Shown in pieces: positions 12,061-25,734 of a stretch of 64,000 nucleotides of DNA (position 1 is its first letter; each line of letters starts with the position of its first letter). Origin of the DNA: Antedon bifida. Its lineage: Eukaryota; Echinodermata; Crinoidea; Comatulida; Antedonidae. The stretch spans positions 3,634,501 to 3,698,500 of the forward strand of contig OY727103.1 of assembly GCA_963402885.1 (NCBI GenBank), written 5' to 3'. A program made the position numbers and the translations under genes. Under the pieces are notes generated by a model that searched no databases, was not told the DNA's origin, and saw only the letters and a list, made by a program, of their open reading frames with translations.

Positions 12061-12639
12061 ATATTTTTGTTGTTACCCACGTGATGGATAACAAATCGCA
12101 GACAGTTTTTTTTATGGTGAAAGATAACTTTTGTTTACACTGAAAAAAACCACAGGCAGCATTTCGTCCAGATTTCGAGAGCTTCAATCATATTTTTTAA
12201 GATAATAACCGTGTATTTTTTATTACCCAAATCACAACTTAGCTAGCTTACATCATATCAACATCCAAGAATATAACTGAAAGTGGTCGATTAGGGGGAA
12301 AAGGCAGTTGGCGTATACTACTACTATTATAGACTAAATACCAAGGCAATTTAACAGGATGCTGAGCTCCGGGATCAAAGTGTTTAACTGTGGCTGCGAC
12401 ACTAAGCCTATGATACTTTTTATGATTGATTTCATGTCATTTTGATTGCCCATGTTCCAATTGTTCTTCGTGTCGTCTCGGTCTCCCTTAATTTAATTAA
12501 CATCCATGACCTGTTCTATATTAAAAGTACAAAATAAAGCAATCACGAGTGAATTAACAGATGTAGAACATCGGTCACTCTCTGTGTGTTAAATGTGTTT
12601 AAAAATTAAATCCCATATGATGAACAATATTAAAATCCA

Positions 12640-12852
12640 CTATAAAACTGTGCGAACTTTGGCACCTGTCACGCATCAGTGAGTTGTTTACAGTCCGTGT
12701 TTACACTCGATCGCACACTTGAACGATCAGTGTGTACAGTGTGTTTTGCGATCGAAAACCATTACGATTTAATGTTTATTCTTCAAAATATGCCACATAA
12801 AGGACGCAATGTACATGTAGTCGGCGATCTGAGACACCTAAAGCCTACCAGG
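12640..12852 (+). other. Putative noncoding first exon with TATA promoter
   Basis: CTATAAAACT (12641) is followed about 30 bases later by an initiator-like CTGTCACG. The sequence then runs to ACCAG|GTATGT at 12852, a good donor site. Joined to the next strong plus-strand acceptor of the NAPE-PLD gene (19601), the ATG at 12771 would meet a stop almost at once, so this would be 5' UTR. The link is inferred only from order and strand; it could belong to another gene. Confidence 0.35.
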
Positions 12853-14260
12853 TATGTTATGTCCAGTGTTTGTAGTTTAAATTTTAACGTGTGGTGAAGT
12901 ACGCAAATGTCAAGTTTGGTCCTCATTTATAAGCCCCTGCCAACCAAAATGCAAAGCATCATGCAATATAGATAGGCCTACTTGTTAGGGGAGGATTTAC
13001 CATTCTCTATCTTTTGGGTGGCATGATATAGATGGAAGTCCGGTCCTATCTAGTTGACGTGTTCATTCCGGAATTGTTCATTCAAGGGGGTATATGGATA
13101 GGCCTACTTAGTTTTAACGCTTTCAATGATACTGGAAAATTGGCAGGAAAGAAGAAAAATGGGAGTTCATTCATCTCATCATATGGGTATCATTTCATCA
13201 ATTAAAGTACAATAGGATGGGTTAGGTAGTAGTAGTAGTAGGCCTATATTGCAAGATATATGTTGCAGTATTACTATGATTTATGAATGTATTATATTAT
13301 AAATACAGGTAGTTTCAAAATAAATAATTAAATATTGAAATCAATTTTACATTTAGTACAATTTGGGAGGGGAGAAAGAAATTAAGTTAAATCTGCAGTA
13401 TGTAAGCCAATTTCTCTTGAATCCAAATTGAGAAAAATGATTATATCCACGCATCTACACGGCATACCAGAACTGGTGACTGCTGAATGTTTAAACGGTT
13501 TCAGATTAACTGGATTAAAGTGAGCTCAAGTCAAGATGTTTTTCTGATTCTGGCCGATTATTAGATCAAAATTCACATTTTTCTAAACTTAGAAACCTTG
13601 TGTCATCTGTTTTGAAAAATATTACCTTTTTTTTGTCTTTTGAAAAAGAGCTGTTGTCCAGTTAAATGAGGTTTTCCCCACCAAATTAAAAAAAAGTTTC
13701 ACATCCATGTTTTTGTTTACACTCTAAATTAAAAATGGTGATCTATAACATCAATTTGGCTAAATATCGACAAGCTAAAATATTTTTAGCAGAAAAAATA
13801 AAATTAATATAATAACATTGCTTTTAAAAAAAGAGCAAAAATAGTAAAAAAAGTGGTTCCAAATGTTATGAGGAAACAGATTTCTTTTTTTTATTTGGCC
13901 CAAGAGATTAAAATTATTAAAATGACATCCTACACTTTATAATAATTATCAATCCTGAATTATAAAGCAAATTCAGAAAAAGAAATATGCCCACTATGGA
14001 TTATAAAAGAATCCAGTTTCTAAATTATCTTTAATTACGATATAATTAAAATGAAATTGCGTTTTTCCTGAAGGAAGCACTCGCGGATCTAAATATACCC
14101 AACGTATGCCATTGGGATGATCCCAGTTTGATGAGTTTATTAAAAACATATTTCATAAAAATTGCAAACATATGAATAATTTGTTTAGTAATGATGATAC
14201 CATTGCTTTTGTTTTCTATTTCATTCTGTTAAGACAAGTATTTAAATTATATAATATAAT

Positions 14261-14422
14261 AAAGCTCTCTCTATAGTATCAAACTTTATGTGAAAAAAAT
14301 GTGATGTGCCCATATATGGACATGATGATGTCATATCACTACCATGTGGGCAAATCACTACCATATTTGGGCACATCACACTTTTTTTTGTCAAACTAGT
14401 TTGATAGTGTAAACAGAGCTTA
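14261..14422. mobile_element. Hairpin MITE family HP-1, copy
   Basis: Inverted ends AAAGCTCT...ATCAAACTTTATGTG and CAAACTAGTTTGATAGTGT...AGAGCTT flank an internal palindrome built from ATGTGCCCATATATGG and CCATATTTGGGCACAT around TGATGATGTCA. There is no coding capacity. Other copies are at 27440, 41250, 52294, 53219 and 61618, with a nested array at 25735. Confidence 0.85.
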
Positions 14423-14699
14423 AGGAATCATGTCAAATTTATTCTACTGCAGTAATCATATTTTTTACTGCAGTAAGCGTATTGTATAGTGTGTTTCAAT
14501 GTAAAAGTTTATGATGAAGTCATTGCAATAAAGTGTGTATGATTAGCCTAAAAAAAGTTTGCTAAATAATTTTATAAACAGATTAATGAGAAAACCAAAT
14601 ACAGTAGATTATTAATTTTACATGGTTCCTATATTAATAATACAGTTATTGATAAACACTATGTAATATCAATAATATTTATATTATAATAGACAACGC

Positions 14700-15110
14700 T
14701 GTGTTGATGTTTTCTTTGAACTATTAAGTATTATGTATATGTTCTTATTTACTAAGAATACACTAGTAAATACCAACAGAATTGAACGAAGTAGTTTTGA
14801 GGACTAACACATAGATGGTGACTCTATAATACCAATAATGTTCAAGTTTTCTTTGAACTATTATTATTATTTACTAGAAATATTGTTTTTAAATTGCAAG
14901 AATACACTTAGTACCAACAGAATTGAACAAAGTAGTTTTGAGGACCAACACATAGATGATGACTCTATAATACCAATAATGTTCTTATTTACTAGAAATA
15001 TTGTAAATTGCACAGAATTGAACGAAGTGGTTTTGAGGGTCAGCTTACACCCGATGACCAACACATAGATGGTCACTCTATAATAACCATAATCATTGAC
15101 TATTTCATAG
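14700..15110. repeat. Degenerate tandem repeat, three units
   Basis: AACAGAATTGAACGAAGTAG-type segments followed by TTTTGAGGAC and CACATAGATGGTGACTCTAT recur near 14776, 14918 and 15013 with changing spacers. Confidence 0.75.
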
Positions 15111-18100
15111 CTCTGGGGTGGGCCTAATAATACCTCACAGAAACGTCCAGTGTTGTCATGGATACAGATCCTATCTTTTGTTTTCTTCCTGATCTTACTT
15201 AAATAGCAGGGCAAACATTTCCAATTTCTGGGATACAATTGGCTGTAGGGCTTAATGGTCAGCGGTCATTTGGGAACAAAAGATAATTTCAGGGTTTAAC
15301 TAATTAACTAAAACTTTATTCAACCCTCAACAAACTCCTCAGGATGGAATCAGTTTGTTTAATTTTCAACTAACATGCAACATCCAGAATGTCTTTTGGA
15401 CAGCTTTTTCAGAGGACACCTTGGATCACTTGTGGAAAAACAAAGACAAATATAGTATAGTTGATAATGATGAATTGAATTAATATTAACAAGGTTCTAA
15501 AAGTGTCCATTTAACAGTATAAGTATATATTTTGTTAGAAAAATTAAAGATATACTGTATTGTCCCCTTGAAAAATAATTTTAAAAAAAGACACATTTTT
15601 GACATGGTCGCATTCCAAATTCCAAAATTGGTGTGAAGTTTGGGAGGATAATACAGTACCTTCTAGGTACAAAAGCGTGTCAATCTATGACAAATGGCAC
15701 AGTCGTCTAGAACAAATGTTTAATGTAGGACCCAATAAGCATTCTGTGGGGTGTAAACTCGCCCAAATTTGGAGTGACATTCATGCAAAAGTATATGTGG
15801 GTTAAGCAAGCCATTTAGTTAGGTATAAGCCCTGTGTTTGACAATAGGTTTGGCATCCATAGTAATATTAAAAAGTTCTGATGTGTTTTACAGTTATACA
15901 ATGAAAGATATCTATGATCTTTGTCAAAGAGTTCAACAAGTTTAAATTGAGTCACCTAGCTAGCTGTTATTAACATTCTCCACGGTACACTACACATGAC
16001 TCGGTCACATAACACAGTACATGAATTGATATATTGTCTAGCCAACATGAATGTGACACTACTGAACTTTTAACATTTGCATGTTATTTCATGATAATTT
16101 TTTTTAATTACATGAATTATAATATATTAGAGTTAATTTTTTCACTTTTTAATTCCAAATTGTATGCTAGCTTGTCTGGTATTTTTACACTAGTTTTTTA
16201 CTATTTCCATTAAAATTATATATAATTATAATAATAATTTATATAGCGCATATCCACTGAAAAGTGCTTAAGGCAAACAACAACCATACTGTAGCTGATT
16301 TAGAATGCGATTTCTTTTAAAATTATTTCCATGAGTACTATATGTTATTGTTATACTATGCATTGATTTTGCAAAATAAAAGTTTATATAAGGCAAAAGG
16401 TGGAAATATTTAAAGAATAAAATCATGTCTTTTTAGAAAAGTCCTTCACTATAAAAAAGGGTCTATAGTATTCCATTTATAAAATGCAAATCAACCCATT
16501 GTGAACAATGCAAATTTCCGGGCATACAGAAGATTCTATGATTACAGTACAACTACACAATACTACCGCATTTACATAATACTGTACCACAATAATATAG
16601 TTCTGTATTATTTACATTCTCAAAAGCATTTCTTTGAAAAGACTTTGAATGCAACAAAGTTAAACAATCCTCTGTCAGGCGACATCGGATCTGTGTTAAT
16701 TGTACTGCCATCACTCAGCCGTGAAACTCCATGGTTGGATTTAATATCAACGTCAGGCTTTAGTGATTAGTCAAATGTATTGTCCATGTAGTCTATCACT
16801 TGGAACAGCTCTGTCAGTCTTATAGAACACAGTGCATAAATTGTTCAATATGTTGTAGATCATTTTAGAATTGTCAATAGCAGACAGCTTATAAGATATG
16901 GGACGTTGTTTTTTTGAAGGATAATTCATTTTGAAGTCTGGAAAGTAATAATAGGTATGTAATTGTTAAATATCTAAATGTTTATATGATACACAAGCAA
17001 ATCTTGCTTTATTTTCTGACTTGCCCGAATTTACTGTATACACTATCCCCGGGACTAGCCCATACCATTTCACTGGCCTGAACTTAGCCATGTGATTGGG
17101 AGACAATGTTTTTAGTTAGTTAAGAATACGTACAGGTACCTGGGCAAAACATTGGACCTATTAAAAATAAATGATAAGCTATTGTGTCAGGCTAAACAAA
17201 TTGGGGCGGGCTACTCCTTACTAGTCCTGCCATACAAATGATGGGCTATTGTTTTCGACTGAAATACAGTAGTTCAAGGTCTAACATTTTGATGTCATAG
17301 ATTGTATATTAAAAGTAAAACCCCTCCTTTACAAGAGACACTTTCTTGTTAACATTACAACCAACCCCAATGGCAATAATTCAAGGTGGGGAGACACTTT
17401 GTTTTGGTTAGTTTTCATACATTGTCTCTAGGGTACCATACAAATCCTCAATACATACATTGTACTATTGTAGTACAGTAGGCCTATTCTTGTCATGTAC
17501 AGTATCTTGAATGCCTTATTATATTCTTTCTAATATTACTAATGTATTATAAACAGATATACATAGCTTTTCTATTCTAATATACTGTCACACATTTATG
17601 CACATAACACAATCAATTTTTTGACCATGTTTGAAAATTCTGTTCCTTCTATTACTAGCTAAGCAAAGTAGAAATTCTTGGTATTAAGAATATCTATAAA
17701 ATTCTCAATGTGGAGAGAAGAAGAAATTAATATATAAAAATTAAGGAATAATTATCAATATAAAAATCACGAAAAGAAGAGGACAAGTAAATGAATTTTA
17801 ATTTATGTATGTACAGTTGGCCTACTGTAGTTTATGAATAAATTAAGTTTTGTTTCAAGAACAATATATACTAGAGTATACCAGTTGATGACATTAGAAA
17901 AACAGATTATAAAATCTATATCGTAGATTATAAAAAAAAAACTGAACTGAATATGAAGTAAAGTAAAGTAAAATCAAATGGTTATAATTGGATTTTATAA
18001 TAATTTTTGGCCGAGTTTTCAAGAGAGTGCAATTACCTCTAACATATTGCGCAACAAACAATCTCTGTATACACGGCAAATCCTGATTGTTATTATTTTG

Positions 18101-19027
18101 ATCACGTCTTACTTGGCCTATGACCAAATAAGTAACAAAGCCTTGGAAAAACATTTTACAAACAACATGTATTTTGTAAATTGAAAAACAACTTATCTAG
18201 TGTACTTAGTGTACCGTCTGTAGGCTATAAGAATAATAAACATTCAGAAAGTAAAATATGTTACAATCATCATCTTATAATGTTTTTTAATTCAGAAACA
18301 TTATATAAAAAGGATACACAGCATTTTCCTTCAGACAGTCAGATGCTACCAAAATTGCATACAGTATATAATAATGAAGAATTACTATAACAATACAGAA
18401 ATGTTTGTTAGTAGTATTCATAGCAATTATTAAATATAAATTGTTATTTATAAATATTTTTTTTTTTTCATTTTTGAAAATGGTCTTCCTTGGCAAGATA
18501 AAGGTAAAACATTTAAAATTACCAAAAAAAAATATTACAAATATTTTAACATACTGTATTAAGAAGTTATCTTGAATTAAAAATAGAAAATGATTATAAT
18601 ATACATTTAAAATATTAAAACAATAAAAACATTAAATATATTTAAAATACTGTATTAAGAAGTTCTCTTGAATAAAACTACAAAGTAGAAATATAAAATG
18701 TGTATAATAAAAATATGAAAATAATAAAAATTAAATAATAATTCTGTCCAGTTGTTTGAAGTAATCCGTAAGATTTTGTACACAATCTTCATTTCCTTCT
18801 AAAAGAACTTTAAATAGACACGCATGAAGGTGACTGATTGCATGACAGAATGACTTTTAATGATTAACAAATCTTTCCGTTCCACGAGTCAAATTCAATG
18901 TGACTGATGTGTCTCAGATATAACATGACATGAAACTGTGGGTGTTGTATTTTAATAACTTTTTCAATAACTGATTCAAACAGTGGATACAGAAATCCAA
19001 ATGTGCATACAGTGGCTATATACGGCT

Positions 19028-19168
19028 ATGAGCGCTCACTGGCTAAACCCAGGGGCCCAGAGCTCAAGGGGCCCCAGAGAGCATGAACAGTCCAATGCAA
19101 CAACCCAGCGTTGGAGGACCACTTTGAAGTGATAAACCAGGGGCCTTTGCCCTGTGCGTTACGCCACT
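19028..19168 (+). repeat. Dispersed repeat, copy 1
   Basis: CTGGCTAAACCCAG, GGCCCCAGAG, CCCAGCGTTGGAGG, TAAACCAGGGGCC and GCCACTG occur in the same order as at 22541-22670. The GC content is unlike the surroundings, which suggests a transposon-derived fragment. Confidence 0.6.
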
Positions 19169-19669
19169 GTGTTTTCATTGAGTTACATAGGTAGACTGTA
19201 AGTAGGGACCTATAAATTAAAAGTTAACTATTATATAATTAGCCTACTCAAATGTTGTTAAAGGACAGAGGTGTAGCGGATCCAGTGGAGTGCTAACAAT
19301 TGCTAACATACAGTAATATTAATATTCTGTCAAAAATATTTTTAAAAAGTAGTTCATTTTAGGATCCAGTGGAGTGCTAACTAGTGCTAACATAACGTAA
19401 TATTAATATTAGTTCATTAATTATAAGTTCATTTTAGCTGTCTAACAGGGTGTGGCCTTAGCACTCCCTTGGATCTGCCCCTGAAGGGGGGAAGTTTTTA
19501 GCAACATCGACAGGTAGTCAGGGACTGACTGTTGACTATCACTGTAACAACAATGATTCACCTGTTGCAATTAAAAATTAAAAACTATTTCTCCCTATTA
19601 GGTTGTCAATCACATAGCCTGAAGGCCTCCGACCATCTTGGGATCAAAGTTGAATTAATTAAGACAGTG

Positions 19670-22600
19670 ATGTCACGTATCTACGAGAAAATTCCTGCTG
19701 ACGAAGACGAACAACCTCCTGAGGTAAAATCCCACCAGGATGAATCCGCCTGGAGTGAGGACATTGACCCAGGCTATGAGACATTACCAGGATGTTCACT
19801 GCTGTCTGAGATTCAACCAATCACAGAAGCCGATGAACAGGAATCAGAGAAAGAGGATCCTTACATGTTTATTAAACCTAGTCTGCCAGATGAGCCTTTA
19901 CTCAACAATAACGTCGTAGAACACAGACCTAAGTTGAGAACAGTTTTAACAGGTCGGAGGAGAGTTATGGGCGAATCCGGTATTAAACTAGGACCGTTAG
20001 ATTTTCGGAAACTTGAACCTGTCACTACATCGTTGCGAACTAAATGGGGTAACTTTATAAATCCCTGGAATTCGTGGACAATGCCAAGTTTAACTGGAGT
20101 TTTAAAATGGAAATTATTTTCAAAAAATAATCGTGCAATTCCTAATAAAAATGTAAGTATAAACTTTGATTTTTTGTTTGTATGTTGGTCACATGATATG
20201 ACAAACAGACTGGAACACAATAATAAGTTGATAAACCTTTTTGAACTTCTTCAAATTCTCACAAAACTGTAAGCAGGAGTAATATAAATTCTAGGGACAT
20301 AGTATTGTATAAAATATACCTCCATGGTATTGCCCAAATTTAAAATAGCATTAACATTTACTTTGAAAACAGTGGTCTACTGTACAAAACCTCAACATTC
20401 TTTATCTATAATAAACTTGATTGTAGTATAGTTAAATCCTGTCCTTTTATCTAAAATGTTTCCATTTGGCCGCTATCTTTCTGAATGTCAATAAGATATT
20501 ATATCAGACTTCTCCATATCACGTCCGCCAGACAATAAACTTGACCTAACCCTTTAAATAATCTCTCACTACTACTATATGGGGAAAAAATGACCACACA
20601 ATGGTTCGAACCAAGATTTACCGATTAGAAAGTGGAATCAACCAAACAGCTAGTTGGTAGAAAAGTGTGACATAATTGTTTTGAAGAGTATAGGCTACTG
20701 TATAGTGACAGTTTCACATGGGAGTAAGGTTGTTGTCAGAAGTTACGATACTGTACTGTGTAATGTTTATAGTCGCTAGACATAATACGATTGTGTATCT
20801 GGTGATAAGGCATTAAATCAAAGCTGCATGCTTTATAAAATAAATAAAATCCATAGCCATGTTCCAAACCCTTTTGGTATTAAACAAATAGGAAGTGCTT
20901 TATAGTATAATTTATATTTTAATATATGATTATTTTGTTATATTTGAATTGCAGGTATTGGACAAAACTTTACCCATCATATCTCCAAATTTGGAAGAAT
21001 GGAAGTTACCACCGCATAGCGGAATCCGTGTTTCATGGCTTGGCCACGCTTGTGTTCTTGTACAATTTGATGGTATAACAATTTTAACGGACCCTATCTT
21101 TAGTATGCGGTGCAGCCCATCAGCGCACATAGGTCCAAAACGATATCGTAAACCCCCGTGCGACATTCACGACCTTCCGAACATTGACGCCGTCCTAATC
21201 AGTCATGCACATTATGATCATCTTGATTTACCGACTGTAAAATGTTTAAATGCCCGTTTTGGGTCAAAATTGCGATGGTTTGTACCGCTCGGACTTATGA
21301 GTTGGATGATGAGGGCGGGCTGCGAAAATGTCATTGAGATGGACTGGTGGCAAGAGAATGGACATCCCGATCATACAAAAATAACGATTGCGTTCACGCC
21401 AGGACAACACTGGAGTAACCGTGCTTTGCATGATAACGGCTGGTATTTATGGGGTAGTTGGTGTGTTTTTGGACCAAACCATAGTTTCTTTTTTGCTGGC
21501 GATACTGGTTATTGTGATGCATTCACTCAGATTGGTCGGCGATACGGACCGTTTGATCTAGCAGCTATTCCTATTGGTGCCTACGAACCAAGGTACGTCC
21601 ATTCAGTTTGACAAAAATTTGTTTAAATAATGGAAAATCATACACTGGGCCGTAGCCACTAGTATGGTTGTTAAGGTTTCAACCTGACCACATTTTCACA
21701 GATGCCTTTGACAACCCAGTGGCTTGAACAGAGATTGTTCCCTTTTCTTGCGAAAACCGCACCACCTTATTTCTTATGGCTATCACTGTCATATAGAACT
21801 GAATGAAACTTAATAATATTAATAATACTGAGCATTTTTATAAAAGCGCTCTTGAACTGTTGTCTCACACCACTATCAAAGTAAAATCCATTTGAAAAAT
21901 TGAGTTTTAAGAAGAGACTTAGACTGACGAATGTGAAATGGAAGCCATAGAAAATGTGGCTTTAGACCAACTTGTACAACGAGGCCTGACGTGCCTTGTC
22001 TGAGTTGAATCCCGACGAGACGAGTCGTCTTAAGATATAGCTGTGGTTGTAGTTTTTTGGGAGAACAATAAACATGTTTTATTTTCTCCTGACGGGCACA
22101 TCGTATGACGCTGTCCGAGTTGACCTTTACAATAATAGAGTTATTACTATTTATCTTCTCTTATAGATGGTTTAAGAAGCCCCAGCACATCAACCCACAA
22201 GAAGCAGTACAAGTCCATGTTGACCTGCAAAGTACTGTGTCAATTGGCATCCACTGGGGAACCTTCCCATTTGGTAACGAGGTACAAGGTTAACATGCAC
22301 AATATTTGCATAATTTGTTTCCTCATCAATAAACTAAAAAAAAAATTACTATTACTATTGTACATACTACAGTACTGTATGACCAAATCAAAAACTCTAA
22401 CGGGCGAGCTCTAACATATACAGTAATATTATAGTCTGTTAGAAATACTGCTTGGCTCCACCCACCATACTCGAGTTAGAATTGTTTTTCTGTGTATGTC
22501 TATAATAATTCTAAGGTGTAATGGCTATGAATGTTCACTGGCTATGAACGCTTACTGGCTAAACCCAGAGGCCCCAGAGCTTGAGCAGCCAAAAATGCAA

Positions 22601-23151
22601 CTGCCCAGCGTTGGAGGGCCCCTTAGGAGTGCTAAACCAGGGGCCTTACCTCTGCATTATGCCACTGGCAAAACCACTGAAATGCTGAAGTAAAACTAAC
22701 TATACATTGATACTGGATCTTCATTGAATTACCATTTTTACTTTTCTGATACACAAACAAGTGAATATCTTATTATTTTTCTTTCCAGTTCTACCTAGAG
22801 CCGCCAAAACTTGTTAAAGAGGAGATGGCAAACAAGGAGCTTAACCCAGATGATTTTATCACCTTGAATCACGGAGAATCAAGATTACTTTTCGAAGAAA
22901 CATTAGTAGATAATGACAGATCAAGTATAAGTGAGAGGTCAACGCACATGGAAGAGATCCCGCATGATGATGGATCAATTGGTGTGACGATGGAAGAGAT
23001 CCCGCAGGATGATGGATCAATAGGTGAGATGACGGAAGAGATCCCTGAGGATGGCGGATCAATAGGTGAGATGATGATTGAAGATATCCCGCAAGATGAC
23101 GATGATATATCATTTGAGGAAAGTGGGGACGATAAGAGTATGATCATTTAA
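19670..23151 (+). CDS. NAPEPLD: N-acyl-phosphatidylethanolamine-hydrolysing phospholipase D
   Basis: Exons 19602-20152 (ATG at 19670), 20955-21592, 22167-22281 and 22789-23151 join in phase to 532 residues. The enzyme releases N-acylethanolamines such as anandamide from membrane NAPE and belongs to the zinc metallo-beta-lactamase fold. Visible features are the HAHYDH metal site (H245, H247, D249, H250), [17 protein letters not shown] with the bridging Asp, and GIHWGTF; all expected metal ligands are present. The vertebrate enzyme is about 393 residues. This one has a ~100-residue longer acidic N-terminus and a C-terminal acidic extension after HGESRLLF with four copies of an EEIPxDDGSIG-like unit. 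An AATAAA follows at 23180. The first exon may begin at 19602 with upstream noncoding exon(s); the frame is open back to that acceptor, so the exact start is uncertain. Confidence 0.93.
22541..22670 (+). repeat. Dispersed repeat, copy 2 (NAPE-PLD intron)
   Basis: Same ordered landmarks as 19028-19168. It lies between the third and fourth coding exons of the NAPE-PLD gene. Confidence 0.6.
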
Positions 23152-23949
23152 AGTAGAATGGAAAATATTTAATGCAAGCAATAAACCAAAACAGTTGTGG
23201 CGCTATAATCATTTTGCATAAACAGTCAAAACATTAATAGCTAAATAATTCTATAATTCTGTTTGGAACGTTCCATTTGCCTAATGGGGTTTCCAGAGTT
23301 TGATCAGTACAATTAATATTAGATAACTTTATTTATACCATAGAATCACAACAATCAACAATTATCCATAATAACCTGGGAAGGGAGTATATGGACTGTA
23401 TAGTTTGTTAACTTTTTCCTGATTATTTATACAGTAATAACAAACACGTAACTTTAAAAAAGTAAATTCAAAAGTAAATGATGAAATAGTGTTTCTAATG
23501 TAATGTCAGCTGCCAAAAAAATGTCTACAGTAATGGTATTTTTTAGGCTCATTAGTTAAGTTCAAAACGAAGAAGAACCAGAAGTGCCTTTACAATAAAT
23601 ATTATGCAATAACAATTACTGTAGATGAAAAAATGAAATATTGACAATCAAAAGCCTTTTTATACAAAACAATGAATTCTTTAATAATTAAATTATAAGT
23701 AATATATATTGTTTGGAGATTTGCATGAGTTTTTGGTCATTTGGTTTTTAAATTTTGAAATTCATCATTCTTTAGCGGTCAAAATACCGTACTCATTCAA
23801 ATCTCAATGTAGGGGGCGTTTGCAAACTGTTATGGATGCGACATATTGTTGGTTAGGGATGCTTTTGAATTTGTGACGACTTTAAGTCATGTTAATTAAT
23901 TATGCGCAAGTTGGTACATACACATGCATCCATACTCTATTCCTTGACA
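23152..23949. other. Intergenic, no gene seen
   Basis: Holds the NAPE-PLD polyadenylation signal (23180) and AT-rich sequence with no credible coding exon on either strand. Confidence 0.5.
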
Positions 23950-24515
23950 TACCGTAAATCTTCTAATAATAACCCACACTCTAATAGTAACCCACACTCT
24001 AATAGTAACCCCCCCTTCTAATAATAACCCACACTCTAATAGTAACCCCCTTCTAATAGTAACCCACACTCTAATAGTAACCCCCCTTCTAATAGTAACC
24101 CACACTCTAATAGTAATCCCCCTTCTAATAATAACCCACACTCTAATAGTAACCCATCTTATAAGTCAATCTATAATAATAATAACCCACTACAGTAACC
24201 CATGGGGGTTACTGTTAGAGTCACAAAAACTATTGACAAAATGACACTAAAATCAACATTTTTGATAAGGAGATAATGCATGTTGATCTGAGGAGTGGGG
24301 GAGGATTGAGTGTTTTTGAGTTTATAAAATAAAGTTAGAGTTCAACCAAATTTGTTTATTAGTAAATGTTAGGGTGGGTTACCATTTTCAAGTGCTTAAT
24401 TTAAGATTAATAGTAACCCACTACTCTAATAGTAACTCCCCCTTCTAATAGTAACCCATCCTAAAAAACAATCAAAGAATAATAACCCAGGGTTACAATT
24501 AGAAGACTTACGGTA
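23950..24515. mobile_element. TIR element filled with a minisatellite
   Basis: The ends are inverted copies: TACCGTAAATCTTCTAATAA at the left and, reversed from 24515, TACCGTAAGTCTTCTAATTG. Inside, TAATAGTAACCC(A/C)C with ACACTC or CCTTC spacers repeats about a dozen times at 23970-24155 and again at 24405-24455, with inverted copies near 24205. There is no open frame of interest. Confidence 0.65.
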
Positions 24516-25734
24516 CTTTTGGTGGTTTCTAAGTAACAGACTGGCAAGGCCTAGGTCATTGCATTGCTCATTAGCATATTCAAATCATATTAATTATTCA
24601 TTAAAAAAATGTATTCATGACTGCCTCTTAAACTTATATACCTTGTTCAGGATATGTACTGTAAATGCATTCATTGAATAAATATTTACCTTTCTCAAAT
24701 TATTATATAATTTAATATAGGGTCTAATCAGTGGAAATGTCATTTTCATATACTGTATTATTAATTATTATATTGTTGCTGAGACATACCAATATTAAAG
24801 TGGTTATACAGTAAAAAAAGTCAACATACAAATACATAACAATAAAAACAATATTATAGTGGTTATACTGTAGTGTACTGTAATTGCAAATCACACCTCA
24901 GTCAGTGTGTGTAGCATATTATCCACAATCCATGGTTTACTAGACAACCATGTACCGTAGGGTAGAATTATTTTGACAACCCCCTAAACCCCCTCCGCCA
25001 TAAACATTGTACACCTTTTTTATTTGGAGTTTCTATATCACTGCAAGTAGAGTACGACATCATTGCTCCTCCAATGGTCACATCTTCCTATTTAAATGAA
25101 AAAAAATTATTTACCTTCTTTTTAAATGCTTTGAAATATTGTACATACTACACAAGGCAAATTGAACAAAGTCATTCACGTTTTGTGATATATTTTATTT
25201 TTGTAATATCTTGTCTTCCAAATAAAAGAATGCTTCTATGTTAATAACATTGTGTTATACTGTTCTGTGATTGTTGAAGATGTATTGTCCACCCAAAACA
25301 TGAAAAATGAAGATTAATTAAATCAGACTTTGAATACGTTATTTTGTAGTTTTAATCAAGTTAATCACTTCCGTAGAAAAAAAAACGGAAAAAATAATAT
25401 TTTCACTTAAAAAATGACAAAATAAATGGTTAAATTCAACCAAAATTAAATTACAGTTTTTTCAGGTAAATACATTTTTTTTCCCGATCCAATTTTTGGT
25501 CAAAGTGGATAATTATTATGTTACATTAAAATGGCATATTCAACAAAAAATTTGTTAAGAATTATTTTTATTTAAATGTTATAATAAAAATAAAACATAT
25601 ACATTCATTGGAGGATCCAGGATTTTTTTTAATGGGGAGCTCTAACTTAAAAATATTAATGTCAAAAATAGATATCGAAATATAGGTCATAATTTCATTT
25701 TAGCTTTCAAAAGGGGAGTGTGCGACCCAAGCGC

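Larger units (their letters stand above)
12853..19601. other. Long gene-free stretch, probably intron or intergenic
   Basis: No exon with family resemblance was found. It holds a hairpin transposon (14261), a degenerate ~130-150 bp tandem repeat (14700-15110), a SINE-tail-like stretch at about 16225 (TTATATAGCGCATATCC), a ~110 bp duplication near 18545-18725, and dispersed-repeat copies at 19028 and 19277-19440. Short open frames here (for example 15599-15805 and 16501-16770) show no conserved features. Confidence 0.5.

Noticed and set aside
12679-12897. Open frame as a coding first exon of NAPE-PLD
   Set aside because: It begins with GTG, and splicing its ATG frame to 19602 gives an immediate stop, so it is at best 5' UTR.
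20590-20640. Possible tRNA T-arm (GGTTCGAACC)
   Set aside because: A palindromic word alone; no acceptor stem or anticodon arm nearby.
22859-23147. Minus-strand open frames opposite the NAPE-PLD tail
   Set aside because: They arise from the DNA repeat of the acidic tail; the plus frame continues a conserved enzyme.
23896-24141. Open frame rich in ITIRVWV repeats
   Set aside because: A by-product of the TAATAGTAACCC minisatellite.
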